From assembly GCF_014170375.1 (NCBI RefSeq), contig NZ_LZZW01000020.1:1-64000 (forward strand): DNA of 64,000 bases, in the 5' to 3' direction. The stretch comes from Variovorax sp. UMC13 (GTDB lineage: Bacteria; Pseudomonadota; Gammaproteobacteria; Burkholderiales; Burkholderiaceae_C). This document shows positions 10,450 through 20,457 of the stretch, in pieces. Each line of letters begins with the position of its first letter. Position 1 is the stretch's first letter. The notes beneath the pieces are model-generated. The model saw only the letters and a list, made by a program, of their open reading frames with translations, had not been told where the DNA came from and ran no database searches. Made by a program: the position numbers and the translations under genes.

Positions 10450-11373
10450 ATGCGATCCCTTCCCCGTCAGCGCGAACCCGAACTCGAGCATGACCTCGCG
10501 CGCTCGCCGGCGCTCGGCTACGAGGCGCCCGCGGAAGCCGGCTGGGTGCGCTGCCTGGCGCACGGCTACCCCAGCCCGCTGGCGCGCTGGCACTGCCACG
10601 ACGAGTACGAGCTGCACCTGATCACCTCGACCTCCGGCAAGGCCTTCGTCGGCGACTGGATCGGCCCCTTTCAGCCCGGCCACCTGGTGCTGTGCGGGCC
10701 GCGGCTGCCGCACAACTGGATCTCGCTCGACACGCCCAATGCCGGCGTGCCCACCCGCGACCTGGTGATCCAGTTCCGCCACGACCCGGTGGCCGAGGCC
10801 GCGCGCCAGATTCCCGAGCTGGGCGAGGTGCAGCTGCTGCTCGAGCGCGCGCGGCACGGCATCGAGTTCTTCGGCGTGTCGGAGCAGGCCGAGCGTCACT
10901 GGCACCAGGTCAAGGCCACGCACGGCCTGCGCCGGCTCGCGGCCTTCTGCGAGTTCCTGGCCGACCTGGCCGACTGCACCGACTACCGGCTGCTGTCGAG
11001 CGTGCAGATGAAGGGCGCGGAGGGCGACGCCGAGGTCGATCGCATCAACGCCATCGTCAACCGCATCACCGACAACGTGGCCGAGCCGATCGCGATGGCC
11101 GAGGTGGCGGCCGAGCTGGGCATGAGCGAGAGCCGCTTCAGCCGCTACTTCCGCCGCGCCACCGGCAACAGCTTCACCGACTTCGTGAACCGGGTGCGCA
11201 TCAACAACGCCTGCCACCTGCTGATGCAGACCGACCACTACGTGACCGACATCTGCTACCAGGTGGGCTTCAACAACGTCGCCAATTTCAACCGGCGCTT
11301 CCTCGAGGTGAAGGGCATGACGCCGAGCGAATTCCGTCGCCAGGCGGACAGCCGCTTCGGCGGCAACACTTAG
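10450..11373 (+). CDS. AraC-family transcriptional regulator of the polyol operon
   Basis: A 307-residue AraC-type regulator. An N-terminal cupin-like ligand domain (HCHDEYELHLI near residue 45, FQPGHLVLCGPRLPHNW near residues 76-92) is followed by two helix-turn-helix motifs at about residues 200-300: MAEVAAELGMSESRFSRYF, then a second ending in the family hallmark FNNVANFNRRF. It starts 26 nt after the sorbitol dehydrogenase and probably responds to a polyol or keto-sugar to activate the operon. Being inside the operon it controls, it would form a feedback loop. The ligand is inferred from context only. Confidence 0.88.
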   Translation: MRSLPRQREPELEHDLARSPALGYEAPAEAGWVRCLAHGYPSPLARWHCHDEYELHLITSTSGKAFVGDWIGPFQPGHLVLCGPRLPHNWISLDTPNAGVPTRDLVIQFRHDPVAEAARQIPELGEVQLLLERARHGIEFFGVSEQAERHWHQVKATHGLRRLAAFCEFLADLADCTDYRLLSSVQMKGAEGDAEVDRINAIVNRITDNVAEPIAMAEVAAELGMSESRFSRYFRRATGNSFTDFVNRVRINNACHLLMQTDHYVTDICYQVGFNNVANFNRRFLEVKGMTPSEFRRQADSRFGGNT

Positions 11374-11473
11374 CCCGCCCCCGAGGGCTCGGGCACTGCG
11401 TGTCGCTTCGCCTTCCCCCGTCCGGGGGCAACACCAGCGGGCCGGCGGAGCCGGACCCGCGGTGTTTCACGAA
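11374..11473 (+). repeat. R1-type intergenic repeat (copy b)
   Basis: A direct-orientation copy of the R1 element (CACTGCGTGTCGCTTCGCC, GGGGGCAACACCAGC, then the GGCGGAGCCGG hairpin and GCGGTGTTTCACGAA). It begins immediately after the AraC stop codon and fills most of the gap before xylulokinase. Confidence 0.85.
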
Positions 11474-11513
11474 CAGACAGGATGACAGGGCCCCGGTGGC
11501 CCAAGGAATTTCG

Positions 11514-12971
11514 ATGTACCTGGGACTCGACCTCGGCACCTCCGAGCTGAAGGCGCTGCTGCTCGCGGACGATCACCGCATCGTCGGCGTGGCGCGCGCA
11601 CCCTTGACCGTCAGCCGGCCGCAGGCGCTGTGGTCGGAGCAGGACCCTGCGCAATGGTGGGACGCGCTCGAGACCGTGATGCAGGCGCTGCGCGCCGCGC
11701 ATGCCGAGGCGCTGGCGCAGGTGCGCGCGATCGGCCTGTCGGGCCAGATGCACGGCGCCGTGCTGCTCGATGCGGCCGGCGAGGTGCTGCGCCCCGCGAT
11801 CCTCTGGAACGACGGCCGCAGCGCCGCGCAGTGCGATGAACTCGCCGCCGCGGTGCCGCGGCTGGGCGAGATCGCGGGCAACCTCGCGATGCCCGGCTTC
11901 ACCGCGCCCAAGCTGCTGTGGGTGCGTGCACACGAGCCCGCGCTGTTCGCGCGCACCGCACACGTGCTGCTGCCCAAGGACTGGCTGCGCTGGCGCCTGA
12001 GCGGCGAAATGGTGAGCGACATGTCCGACGCGGCCGGCACCTTGTGGCTCGACGTGGGCGCGCGCGACTGGTCGGACGAACTGCTGGCCGCGACCGGGCT
12101 CACGCGCGCGCACATGCCGCGGCTGGTCGAAGGCAGTGCGGTGTCGGCCGTGCTGTCGCCCGACCTGGCCGCGCGCTGGGGCCTGGGCCCGCAGGTCGCG
12201 ATCGCCGGTGGCGCGGGTGACAACGCGGCCAGCGCGATCGGCATGGGCCTGGTGGCACCGGGGCAGGGCTTCGTCTCGCTGGGCACCTCGGGTGTGATCT
12301 TCGTCGCCACCGATCGCTTCGCGCCCAACCCGGCACAGGCGGTGCACGCCTTCTGCCATGCGCTGCCGGGCCGCTGGCACCAGATGTCGGTGATGCTGTC
12401 GGCCGCCAGCGCGCTGAGCTGGGCGGTGCGCGCCTTCGGTTTCGCCGACGAGGCCGCGCTGCTGGTGTCCGCGGCCGGGCTCGATGCACCCGCGCGCGCC
12501 GCGGCGCCGCTGTTCCTGCCCTACCTCTCGGGCGAGCGTTCGCCGCACAACGATGCGCAGGCGCAGGGCCTGCTCTTCGGCCTCACGCATGCGCATGGCC
12601 CGGCCGACATCGCCTACGCGGTGGCTGAGGGCGTGAGCTTCGGCCTGCACGACGGCCTCGACACGCTGCAGCCGCCGCAGGGCGACCTGGCGCTGGTCGG
12701 CGGCGGCGCGCGCAGCGCCTGGTGGGCGCAGCTGCTGGCCGACATCCTCGAGGTGCCGCTGGCGCTGGGCGAAGGCGGCGAGGCCGGCGGCGCCCTCGGT
12801 GCCGCGCGGCTGGCCTGGCTGGCCGATGGCGGCCGCGTCGAGGCGGTGTGCCGTGCGCCCGAACTGCGCCAGCGCTTCGTGCCCGAGGCCGCGCAGCTGG
12901 CAGGGCACCGCGCGCGGCATGCGCGCTTCCAGGCGCTCTACCGCGCGCTCAGGCCCTGCTTCCCGCGCTGA
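11514..12971 (+). CDS. xylB: Xylulokinase
   Basis: A FGGY-family kinase of 485 residues that phosphorylates D-xylulose to xylulose 5-phosphate. The N-terminal ATPase fold starts LGLDLGTSELKALLL. The xylulokinase-typical GLSGQMHGAV lies near residues 76-85, the second FGGY segment near residues 405-440, and GGGARSAWWAQLLADIL near residue 397. The start at 11514 lies after an AAGGAATTTCG leader; upstream in-frame sequence is a shadow of the AraC gene. The enzyme suggests D-arabitol or xylitol is among the polyols used, with its product entering the pentose phosphate pathway shared with Tal. It converges with msrA, and the two stop codons lie in a small TGAGCC/GGCTCA hairpin. Confidence 0.93.
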   Translation: MYLGLDLGTSELKALLLADDHRIVGVARAPLTVSRPQALWSEQDPAQWWDALETVMQALRAAHAEALAQVRAIGLSGQMHGAVLLDAAGEVLRPAILWNDGRSAAQCDELAAAVPRLGEIAGNLAMPGFTAPKLLWVRAHEPALFARTAHVLLPKDWLRWRLSGEMVSDMSDAAGTLWLDVGARDWSDELLAATGLTRAHMPRLVEGSAVSAVLSPDLAARWGLGPQVAIAGGAGDNAASAIGMGLVAPGQGFVSLGTSGVIFVATDRFAPNPAQAVHAFCHALPGRWHQMSVMLSAASALSWAVRAFGFADEAALLVSAAGLDAPARAAAPLFLPYLSGERSPHNDAQAQGLLFGLTHAHGPADIAYAVAEGVSFGLHDGLDTLQPPQGDLALVGGGARSAWWAQLLADILEVPLALGEGGEAGGALGAARLAWLADGGRVEAVCRAPELRQRFVPEAAQLAGHRARHARFQALYRALRPCFPR

Positions 12972-12983
12972 GCCAGAAGAGGC

Positions 12984-13712
12984 TCAGGCGCTCCTACCGA
13001 CCAGCGCGGGTTGCGCGCGGTAGGCCTGGGGGAACAGTCGCTTGAGATCAGCGATCTTCGGCAGGTCGTTGGTCACGATGTAGGGATCGTCGGGGTGCCG
13101 CGTCAGGTAGTCCTGGTGGTAGGCCTCGGCGGGGAAGAAGCGCTTCTGCAGCTCGATGGTGGTCACGATCGGCAGGTTGCCGAAGGTGCGGGCCTGCGTC
13201 AGCTGCGCGATGTAGGCCTGCACGATGCGCGCCTGCTCGAGGTTCTGCGCGAACACGGTCGAGCGGTACTGCGTGCCGGTGTCGGGCCCTTGCCGGTCGA
13301 GCTGCGTCGGGTCGTGCGCCACCGAGAAGAAGATCTGCAGCAGCCGCGCGAAGCTGATCTGGCGCGGGTCGTAGCGGATGCGCACCGCCTCGGCATGGCC
13401 GGTGTCGCCCAGGCCCACGGCCTCGTACTTGGCCGTGTGCTCCGCGCCGCCCGCATAGCCCGACACCGCGCTGCTCACGCCCTTGACGCGCTGGAACACC
13501 CCCTGCACCCCCCAGAAGCAGCCGCCCGCCAGCACCGCGACCGCCTCGGTGTCGCCCGAGGCCACGGCCGGGTCGGTGGTGGGCGCCGGCACCACGGTCG
13601 CGGCCTCAGCGGCCAGTGCCGCCCGCGCGACCAGCCAGCCCGCGCCGCCGGCGAGCAGCACGGTCAGCAGGGACCGGCGAAGTGGAAGCGAAGGAAGGGT
13701 TCGGGTGCGCAT
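12984..13712 (-). CDS. msrA: Exported peptide-methionine (S)-S-oxide reductase
   Basis: MsrA reduces methionine-S-sulfoxide in proteins. The 242-residue product has the catalytic GCFWG motif with its nucleophilic Cys at residue 65, the SGYAGG segment, and the AEAYHQDYL motif. The first 35 residues ([20 protein letters not shown], then an AALAAEA cleavage region) form a signal peptide, so this MsrA should act in the periplasm, unlike cytosolic homologues of about 180-210 residues. The start at 13712 has a GGAGA ribosome site. A much longer in-frame reading upstream is translated repeat and terminator DNA and was rejected. Its stop lies 12 nt from that of xylB on the opposite strand. Confidence 0.93.
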   Translation of the reverse strand: MRTRTLPSLPLRRSLLTVLLAGGAGWLVARAALAAEAATVVPAPTTDPAVASGDTEAVAVLAGGCFWGVQGVFQRVKGVSSAVSGYAGGAEHTAKYEAVGLGDTGHAEAVRIRYDPRQISFARLLQIFFSVAHDPTQLDRQGPDTGTQYRSTVFAQNLEQARIVQAYIAQLTQARTFGNLPIVTTIELQKRFFPAEAYHQDYLTRHPDDPYIVTNDLPKIADLKRLFPQAYRAQPALVGRSA

Positions 13713-13775
13713 GCGTGTCTCCGTCGTTGGAATGCGAAGTGTCCCGCAAGCCGACGCCCGATCCGCGCGCCCATG

Positions 13776-13808
13776 AAAAAAGCCCTGCAGCTTGCGCTGC
13801 AGGGCTTT
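13776..13808 (-). terminator. Terminator hairpin 1 downstream of groEL
   Basis: A 12-bp perfect stem (AAAGCCCTGCAG / CTGCAGGGCTTT) with a CTTGCG loop. Read on the minus strand it ends in a T-run, as expected for a Rho-independent terminator in the groEL direction. It is nearly identical to the hairpin at 13951-13981. Confidence 0.8.
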
Positions 13809-13841
13809 CGGATCGCTAGGACCGCAATAGCTGCCCCCTTT

Positions 13842-13935
13842 TTCGTGGAACACCGCGGAACCGGCTTTGCCGGGCCGCTGGTGTTGCCCCCGGAAGGGGG
13901 AGGGCGTAGGCGACACGAAGTGCCGCGCTCGCCTT
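13842..13935 (-). repeat. R1-type intergenic repeat (copy c)
   Basis: An inverted-orientation copy of R1: TTCGTGGAACACCGCGGAA, CCGGCTTTGCCGGGCC, GGTGTTGCCCCC, GGCGACACGAAGTG. With the hairpin at 13776 it forms one unit of a tandem duplication. The second unit is 13951-14118. The 409-nt gap between msrA and groEL (13713-14121) is almost wholly these two units. Confidence 0.85.
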
Positions 13936-13950
13936 GGCGATGACCAAAGA

Positions 13951-13981
13951 AAAAGCCCTGCAGCTTGCGCTGCAGGGCTTT
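13951..13981 (-). terminator. Terminator hairpin 2 downstream of groEL
   Basis: The same AAAGCCCTGCAG stem and CTTGCG loop as hairpin 1, again with a minus-strand T-run. It is the first strong terminator met by transcription leaving groEL, 141 nt beyond the stop. Confidence 0.8.
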
Positions 13982-14013
13982 CGGGTCGGAAGACCGCAAT
14001 CAACTCATCCCCC

Positions 14014-14118
14014 TTCGTGGAACACCGCGGAACCGGCTTCGCCGGGCCGCAGGTGTTGCCCCCCGGTAGGGGGGAGGGCAAGGCGACACGAAGTGCGCCG
14101 CCGCCTCGGGGGGCGAGC
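14014..14118 (-). repeat. R1-type intergenic repeat (copy d)
   Basis: An inverted-orientation R1 copy directly after the groEL stop (TTCGTGGAACACCGCGGAA, CCGGCTTCGCCGGGCC, GGTGTTGCCCCCC, GGCGACACGAAGTG). With terminator hairpin 2 it duplicates the hairpin-1 plus copy-c unit; each unit is about 170 nt. Confidence 0.85.
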
Positions 14119-14121
14119 CAA

Positions 14122-15780
<1,659 letters not shown>

Positions 15781-15825
15781 TTACTCCGAATGGATTGAAT
15801 GAATGGAAAGAAGGAAAGGAGAGGC

Positions 15826-16116
15826 TCAGCTCGCGACAACCGCGAACAGGTCGTCTTCCTTCATGACCAGCAGCTCGTCGCCGCCGACCTTGACGGTCTG
15901 GCCGCTGTACTTGCCGAACACGACGCGGTCGCCGACCTTGACGGTCAGGGCGATCAGTTCACCCTTGTCGTTGCGCTTGCCCGGGCCCACGGCCAGGACT
16001 TCGCCCTGATCGGGCTTCTCTGCGGCTGCGTCGGGGATGACGATGCCGGAGGCGGTCTTGGTTTCGCTGTCAACACGCTTGACGATCACGCGATCGGCCA
16101 AAGGACGAAGGTTCAT
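15826..16116 (-). CDS. groS: Co-chaperonin GroES (10 kDa)
   Basis: GroES forms the heptameric lid over GroEL. The 96-residue product begins [16 protein letters not shown] and has the mobile-loop region around residues 17-33 ([17 protein letters not shown]) and [13 protein letters not shown] near residues 62-74. The start at 16116 has a CCAGGAG ribosome site; an upstream in-frame ATG at 16182 would add a non-homologous leader. groES is the promoter-proximal gene of the groESL operon, preceded by CIRCE. Confidence 0.99.
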   Translation of the reverse strand: MNLRPLADRVIVKRVDSETKTASGIVIPDAAAEKPDQGEVLAVGPGKRNDKGELIALTVKVGDRVVFGKYSGQTVKVGGDELLVMKEDDLFAVVAS

Positions 16117-16201
16117 TGCATCTCCTGGAGGGATATAGAAACGGGGGTTGTGGAGGGCGACGGCCTGGGCCGGGTACCCCATTCGCCTGGAAAGCGCGTT
16201 G

Positions 16202-16228
16202 TTAGCACTCGGTCTTGGCGAGTGCTAA
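16202..16228 (-). promoter_or_regulatory. CIRCE operator (HrcA binding site)
   Basis: A perfect TTAGCACTC-N9-GAGTGCTAA inverted repeat, the canonical CIRCE element, 86 nt upstream of groES. HrcA is known to bind it and repress groESL until heat shock. One arm abuts the -10 box, so HrcA would block promoter use. Confidence 0.97.
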
Positions 16229-16255
16229 TGATAAGGGCTTTTGCGGGGGTTTCAA
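16228..16255 (-). promoter_or_regulatory. groESL sigma-70-type promoter
   Basis: On the minus strand TTGAAA (16250-16255) and TATCAT (16228-16233) are separated by 16 nt, a good vegetative promoter directly upstream of CIRCE. No extended sigma-32 consensus was apparent. Confidence 0.8.
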
Positions 16256-16292
16256 GGGCGAATGCCTGGCCGACTGCCGGACGTGCCGAAGA

Positions 16293-17252
16293 TCAGGCGG
16301 CGTTCCTGCCGGCTGGCCGCGCCACCCAACCCGCCGAGGCGACGATCAGCAGGCCGCCGATCCAGCCCTGCACGGCCATCCGTTCGCCCATCCAGAGCAC
16401 GGCGATCAGCGCGCCCCACAGCGGTTCGCTGCCCATGAGCAAGGCCACGCGCGAAGGGCTGGTGCGCGAGGCGGCGAGGTTCTGCACGAAGAACGCGAAC
16501 AGCGTGCACAACAGCACCAGGAACGCCATGGCCGACCAGAACGAGGCACTGCGTGGCAGGGGCGGCCAGGCGGTGCCGTGCACGGCCAGCATCAGGCCCG
16601 CCGAGCCCAGCGTCATCACGCCCATCAGCACCGCCGTCACCGTGAGCGCGGGCAGGCCGTGGCGCTGGCCGTGGCGGCGCGTCAGGCAGACCATGACGCC
16701 GCGCAGGAAGGCCGCGAGCACCATCAGGCCGTCGCCCCAGGCCAGGCCGTGGTGCGCGCCATGCTGGAACGCCAGCAGCCCGGCGCCGAGCAGTGACAGG
16801 CCCGCGGCCGCCAGCACCGCGCCGCTGGGACGGGCCTGGAGCAGCCACCACTCGCACAGCGGCGTGAAGGCGACGCAGAGGCTGATCAGGAAGGCTGCGT
16901 TGGAGGCGGTGGTCAGGGACACGCCGAAGGTCTCGCAGGCGAAGATGGCCAGCAGGTTGATGCCCAGCATCGACGCCCCCCACAGCGCCGCCGGCCATGA
17001 GGGCACCGCCAGCCCGCGCAACGCGGGCAGAAGGATGAGGAAGGTCAGGCCGAAGCGCAGCGTCAGGAACTGCAGCACGGGCATCTGGCCGGTGGCGAGC
17101 TTGGCGGCGCTGTAGCTGCCGCCCCAGATCACGGCCACCAGCAGCAACAGCCATTCGAGCGGGCCGAGCAGCGGCCAGGACCGTCCGCCTGACTTTGCGC
17201 TTTCGTCCCTGGCGTCAAGGGTGTCGATGCTGCGGGTTCCGGGCAAGGGCAT
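16293..17252 (-). CDS. EamA/DMT-superfamily exporter
   Basis: A 319-residue inner-membrane protein with about ten hydrophobic segments arranged as two EamA repeats. The first begins with LLLLVAVIWGGSYSAAKL near residue 37, whose WG motif is typical. The second repeat starts near residue 175. Such proteins export amino acids or other small metabolites; the substrate is unknown. The start at 17252 has an AAGAGAGAA ribosome site and avoids an 18-residue basic extension. It is divergent from a LysR regulator 90 nt away, which may control it. Confidence 0.87.
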   Translation of the reverse strand: MPLPGTRSIDTLDARDESAKSGGRSWPLLGPLEWLLLLVAVIWGGSYSAAKLATGQMPVLQFLTLRFGLTFLILLPALRGLAVPSWPAALWGASMLGINLLAIFACETFGVSLTTASNAAFLISLCVAFTPLCEWWLLQARPSGAVLAAAGLSLLGAGLLAFQHGAHHGLAWGDGLMVLAAFLRGVMVCLTRRHGQRHGLPALTVTAVLMGVMTLGSAGLMLAVHGTAWPPLPRSASFWSAMAFLVLLCTLFAFFVQNLAASRTSPSRVALLMGSEPLWGALIAVLWMGERMAVQGWIGGLLIVASAGWVARPAGRNAA

Positions 17253-17342
17253 GCCGTTCTCTCTTCTTGTGGTGGGCTGCCGCATTGTTGGGAGGCCCCC
17301 GGCCATTGACTAGACTCGGCGCCAGAACAGGAGCTGTGCACG

Positions 17343-18260
17343 GTGAGAACAGATGCGTTCGCGACGGTGATGCAGGAGCTGGTGGCCTTCGTTCGCGTGG
17401 CGGAGGTGGGCAGTTTCTCGGCCGCCGCGCGGCAGTGCGGCATGACGCCATCGGCCGTGAGCCGGCAGGTCGCGCGGCTGGAAAAAGTGATGGGCCTTTC
17501 ACTGTTGCAGCGCACGACCCGGCAACTGCGCCTGACCGAAGCCGGCATCGCGGTGCTGGCGCACGGGCGCGAGATGGTCGCGGCGGCCCAGGCCTCGCTG
17601 CGGGTGGCCGAGGGACACGTGGGAGTGCCGAAGGGACTGGTCCGCATCAGCGCACCCAAGGCCTTTGCCCGCCATGTGCTGCAGCAACCGCTGCTGTCCT
17701 TCCTGCACGCGCATCCCGAGGTGGATGTGCAGGTGCTGGTGGCGGACCGGCCGGTGGACCCCGTGCGGGAGGGCTTCGACCTCGTGATCCGCCTGACCGA
17801 CGACCCGCCGCAGGGCATGGTCGCGCGCGCCCTGATGCCGGTGCGCCAGTTGGTGCTGGCCAGCCCGGCCTACCTGGCCTCGCACGAGCGCATCCGCGCG
17901 CCCGAGGACCTGATGGCCCACAGCTGCCTGTCGATCGGCGAGCAGGAGGGCGACAGCCGCTGGCGCTTCACCCGCGGCGATGACCAGGTGGAGCTGACCG
18001 TGACCGGCCGCTACGCGCTCAACCACAGCGAGATGCGCCTGGCGGGGGTCGAGGCGGGCCTGGGCGTGGGCTGCGTGCAGGACTTCGTGGCGCGGGAGGC
18101 GCTGGCGGCCGGGCGCGTGGTCCGCCTGTTGCCGGAATGGGCCTTCGACACCAACTACCAGGGCATGGCCTACCTGCTGTTCCCGGCCTCCCGCCACACC
18201 GCGCCCAAGGTGCGGGTGCTGATCGACCACCTGGTCGCGGCGCTGGCGCCAGGCCCCTGA
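17343..18260 (+). CDS. LysR-family regulator divergent from the DMT exporter
   Basis: A 305-residue LysR-type regulator. The N-terminal winged HTH (FVRVAEVGSFSAAARQ near residue 17, then TPSAVSRQVARLEK) is followed by a substrate-binding-like effector domain from about residue 95. The GTG at 17343 is chosen because AGGAG lies nine bases upstream; an ATG at 17370 lacks a ribosome site. LysR genes commonly autorepress and control the divergent neighbour, here the exporter at 17252. The effector is unknown. Confidence 0.87.
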   Translation: MRTDAFATVMQELVAFVRVAEVGSFSAAARQCGMTPSAVSRQVARLEKVMGLSLLQRTTRQLRLTEAGIAVLAHGREMVAAAQASLRVAEGHVGVPKGLVRISAPKAFARHVLQQPLLSFLHAHPEVDVQVLVADRPVDPVREGFDLVIRLTDDPPQGMVARALMPVRQLVLASPAYLASHERIRAPEDLMAHSCLSIGEQEGDSRWRFTRGDDQVELTVTGRYALNHSEMRLAGVEAGLGVGCVQDFVAREALAAGRVVRLLPEWAFDTNYQGMAYLLFPASRHTAPKVRVLIDHLVAALAPGP

Positions 18261-18281
18261 ACGGCCCGCGGGCGCCCGCGC

Positions 18282-20213
18282 TCAGCTGCGTTTCGCGTGC
18301 CCCGTCACGCGCAACTGGAAGCTGCGCAGCTGAGCCGCGCTGACGGGCTGGCCAGAGACATCGGTCACGCGCAGCACCCACTCTCCCTTCGAGGCTTCGG
18401 CGAAGAAGGCATTGCTCGACGACAGGGGGATGCCGAAGTCGCTGCCGCCTTTCAGTGTCGACATCGGCGTCAGCACATGGCTGACCGTGCCCGAGGGCGA
18501 GGTCAGCGTGGCCGAGAGGGCGCTCGGCTGGGTGTGGCTGGTGGCCAGGCTGAACTGCACCGATTCGATCGCCAGGTTCGCATCCAGCCGCACCCGCAGC
18601 GCGGCCGACGCCGGGGCACCGCCGATGTCCGACGGTTGGTCGGCCGAGGCCGTCCATCCGCTGTCCTGCAGCGGCGGCAGCGTCCGGAAGCCGCGCGCCA
18701 TGGCCACGGCCGCGCTGGCATCGACCAGGCCGAAGCCGTACCAGTTGCTGAAGCGGTAGCCCGCGGCGTTGGTGATCCAGCCGGATTCGACCGGTGTGCC
18801 GCGGACGCTGACGGCGGGCTGGGCCAGGTCCAGCGGGCGGGCGGTGGAGGCCAGGATGAACTTCACATCGCGCTGGCTCAGCGCTGGGTTCGCGTTCAGC
18901 ATCAGGGCCGCGATGCCCGCCACCATCGGCGCGGCCGAGGAGGTGCCGCCGAAGGCCGCGGTGTAGTGGCAGTCGGGGGCCAGTGGCGTGCCGCCGTCGA
19001 GCGCGTTGACGCGTGTCGCCGTGGTGTTCAGGCCCTGCGAGCACCCGCGGATGTCGGTGGTGACGATGCCGGGACCGTAGTCGCGCTGGCCCGGGCCCGC
19101 CACGCCCAGCTGCCGGCCGCCTTCGCCGCCCGGCGCCGACACCCAGACCGCGGCGCCGGCGGAGGAGAAGTACGAGCGCGTGCCGCGTGCGTTGACCGAG
19201 GCGACGGCGATGGTCTGGCGGAAGTTGGCGGCCGGATCGGTGTTGGCCAGCACGCAGCTCAGGCCTGCCGCGCTGGCACCGCAGCCGGAGAACTGATCGT
19301 TCTTCTCGAGGTCCTCGGGCTGCATGAAACCATTGCCGGCGGCATAGACGTAGACCCCGCCCTTGCCCACCCGCGTGCCGCTCATGAGCGCTTCCCAATC
19401 CTGGAGTTCGGCCTGCGAGAAGGCGGGGTAGGTGCCGGTGTAGGGCGCGCCCAGGCTGGTGTTGAACACGTCGGTGCCTTTGGCCTCGGCGCCTTCGCCC
19501 CAGGCATAGCCAACGTACTTCCGGAAGGCCGTGGCCTGCTCGGCCACCGTGCCGCTGAAGATGAACTCGCCGACGTTGAAGCCCTGCAGGTCGGCCTCGG
19601 GCGCCACGCCGCGGCCGCCCCGGCCATTCCAGCCCGCGGCCGCGATGATGCCGGCGACGTTGGTGCCATGGCCTTCGGTATCGCCCAGCGGCTGGGTGTC
19701 GTCGAGGAAGTTCTTGTTGCCGCCGGGGACGATGTTGGGCGCCAGGTCTTCGTGTGCGATGTCGATGCCGCTGTCGACCACCGCGACCTTCACGCCCTGG
19801 CCGCGCAGGCCCTGCGCATGCAGGCTGCCGATGTTCAGGTCCACGCCGGCGCAGGGCAGCGTGTCGGCGAACACGGCCTGGCCGATGTTCTTCAGGTACC
19901 ACTGGTCGACGAACAACGGGTCGTCGTTGGCGTCCGTGGCGCTTGTCACGGGCGTGGCCGTCTCGGCGCAGCGGACGGCCAGCGTGTTCCGGTTGGGCGT
20001 GGCCGCGACGACATCGCCGTTGCCGTTGCCGTTGCCACTGCTCCCGCCGCCGACATGGGTGCCTCCGCCGCCATTGCCCGTGCCGCCATCGCCGCCTGTA
20101 TTGCCGCCACCGCCGTTGCCGCCGCCACAGCCGGCCAGCATGGCCAGCGCGACGATCGGCAGCGTGCGGCGCGTGGAGGTCCAAACACAAGACAAATATT
20201 TAACTTTCTTCAA
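18282..20213 (-). CDS. Subtilisin-like (S8) serine protease lipoprotein
   Basis: A secreted serine protease of 643 residues. The catalytic Asp is in VAVVDSGIDIAHED near residue 148, the His in GHGTNVAGIIAA near residue 181, and the Ser in GGTSSAAPMVAGIAALML near residue 422. The N-terminus has a signal ending LAMLAGCGGG, a lipobox with Cys 29, then a 30-residue Gly/Asn-rich spacer. The last 110 residues resemble a proprotein-convertase P domain (WTASADQPSDIGGAPA onwards, ending with a jelly-roll-like FQLRVTG). It is likely anchored to the outer membrane or surface. It stands alone on the minus strand, convergent with the LysR gene, with an AT-rich upstream region. Confidence 0.92.
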   Translation of the reverse strand: MKKVKYLSCVWTSTRRTLPIVALAMLAGCGGGNGGGGNTGGDGGTGNGGGGTHVGGGSSGNGNGNGDVVAATPNRNTLAVRCAETATPVTSATDANDDPLFVDQWYLKNIGQAVFADTLPCAGVDLNIGSLHAQGLRGQGVKVAVVDSGIDIAHEDLAPNIVPGGNKNFLDDTQPLGDTEGHGTNVAGIIAAAGWNGRGGRGVAPEADLQGFNVGEFIFSGTVAEQATAFRKYVGYAWGEGAEAKGTDVFNTSLGAPYTGTYPAFSQAELQDWEALMSGTRVGKGGVYVYAAGNGFMQPEDLEKNDQFSGCGASAAGLSCVLANTDPAANFRQTIAVASVNARGTRSYFSSAGAAVWVSAPGGEGGRQLGVAGPGQRDYGPGIVTTDIRGCSQGLNTTATRVNALDGGTPLAPDCHYTAAFGGTSSAAPMVAGIAALMLNANPALSQRDVKFILASTARPLDLAQPAVSVRGTPVESGWITNAAGYRFSNWYGFGLVDASAAVAMARGFRTLPPLQDSGWTASADQPSDIGGAPASAALRVRLDANLAIESVQFSLATSHTQPSALSATLTSPSGTVSHVLTPMSTLKGGSDFGIPLSSSNAFFAEASKGEWVLRVTDVSGQPVSAAQLRSFQLRVTGHAKRS

Positions 20214-20457
20214 CGGAAGATCCTTTGGAGGTGAACAAGGAAATCGCGCCCCAGGGGCGGAACGCGCAACCTGCAGGCATCACCTCTAATTCTCTTTTTG
20301 TTGTGGAAAGTTCTATTCTTTATGAAATTTCCGTTGAATATTGTTGACAAAGCCGAATGCGGAGAACATGAATTTATTCACGAACCGACGGGGTGATGGT
20401 GGTTTTTATCAAATCATTCTTAATCGCAAATGATTGATTTTGAATTGAGGATTAAAA
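20214..20457. other. AT-rich intergenic region upstream of the S8 protease
   Basis: A 244-nt stretch without a supported gene, strikingly AT-rich from about 20285 to 20470 compared with the GC-rich surroundings. It holds the protease promoter and the 3' end region of the 2OG oxygenase. Such composition suits a silencer-bound or acquired upstream region, but no repeats or attachment sites were seen. Confidence 0.6.

Noticed and set aside
13776..14118. A short CRISPR-like or tandem array
   Set aside because: Only two units of about 170 nt, each built from a terminator and a dispersed R1 repeat. No short direct repeats or regular spacers.
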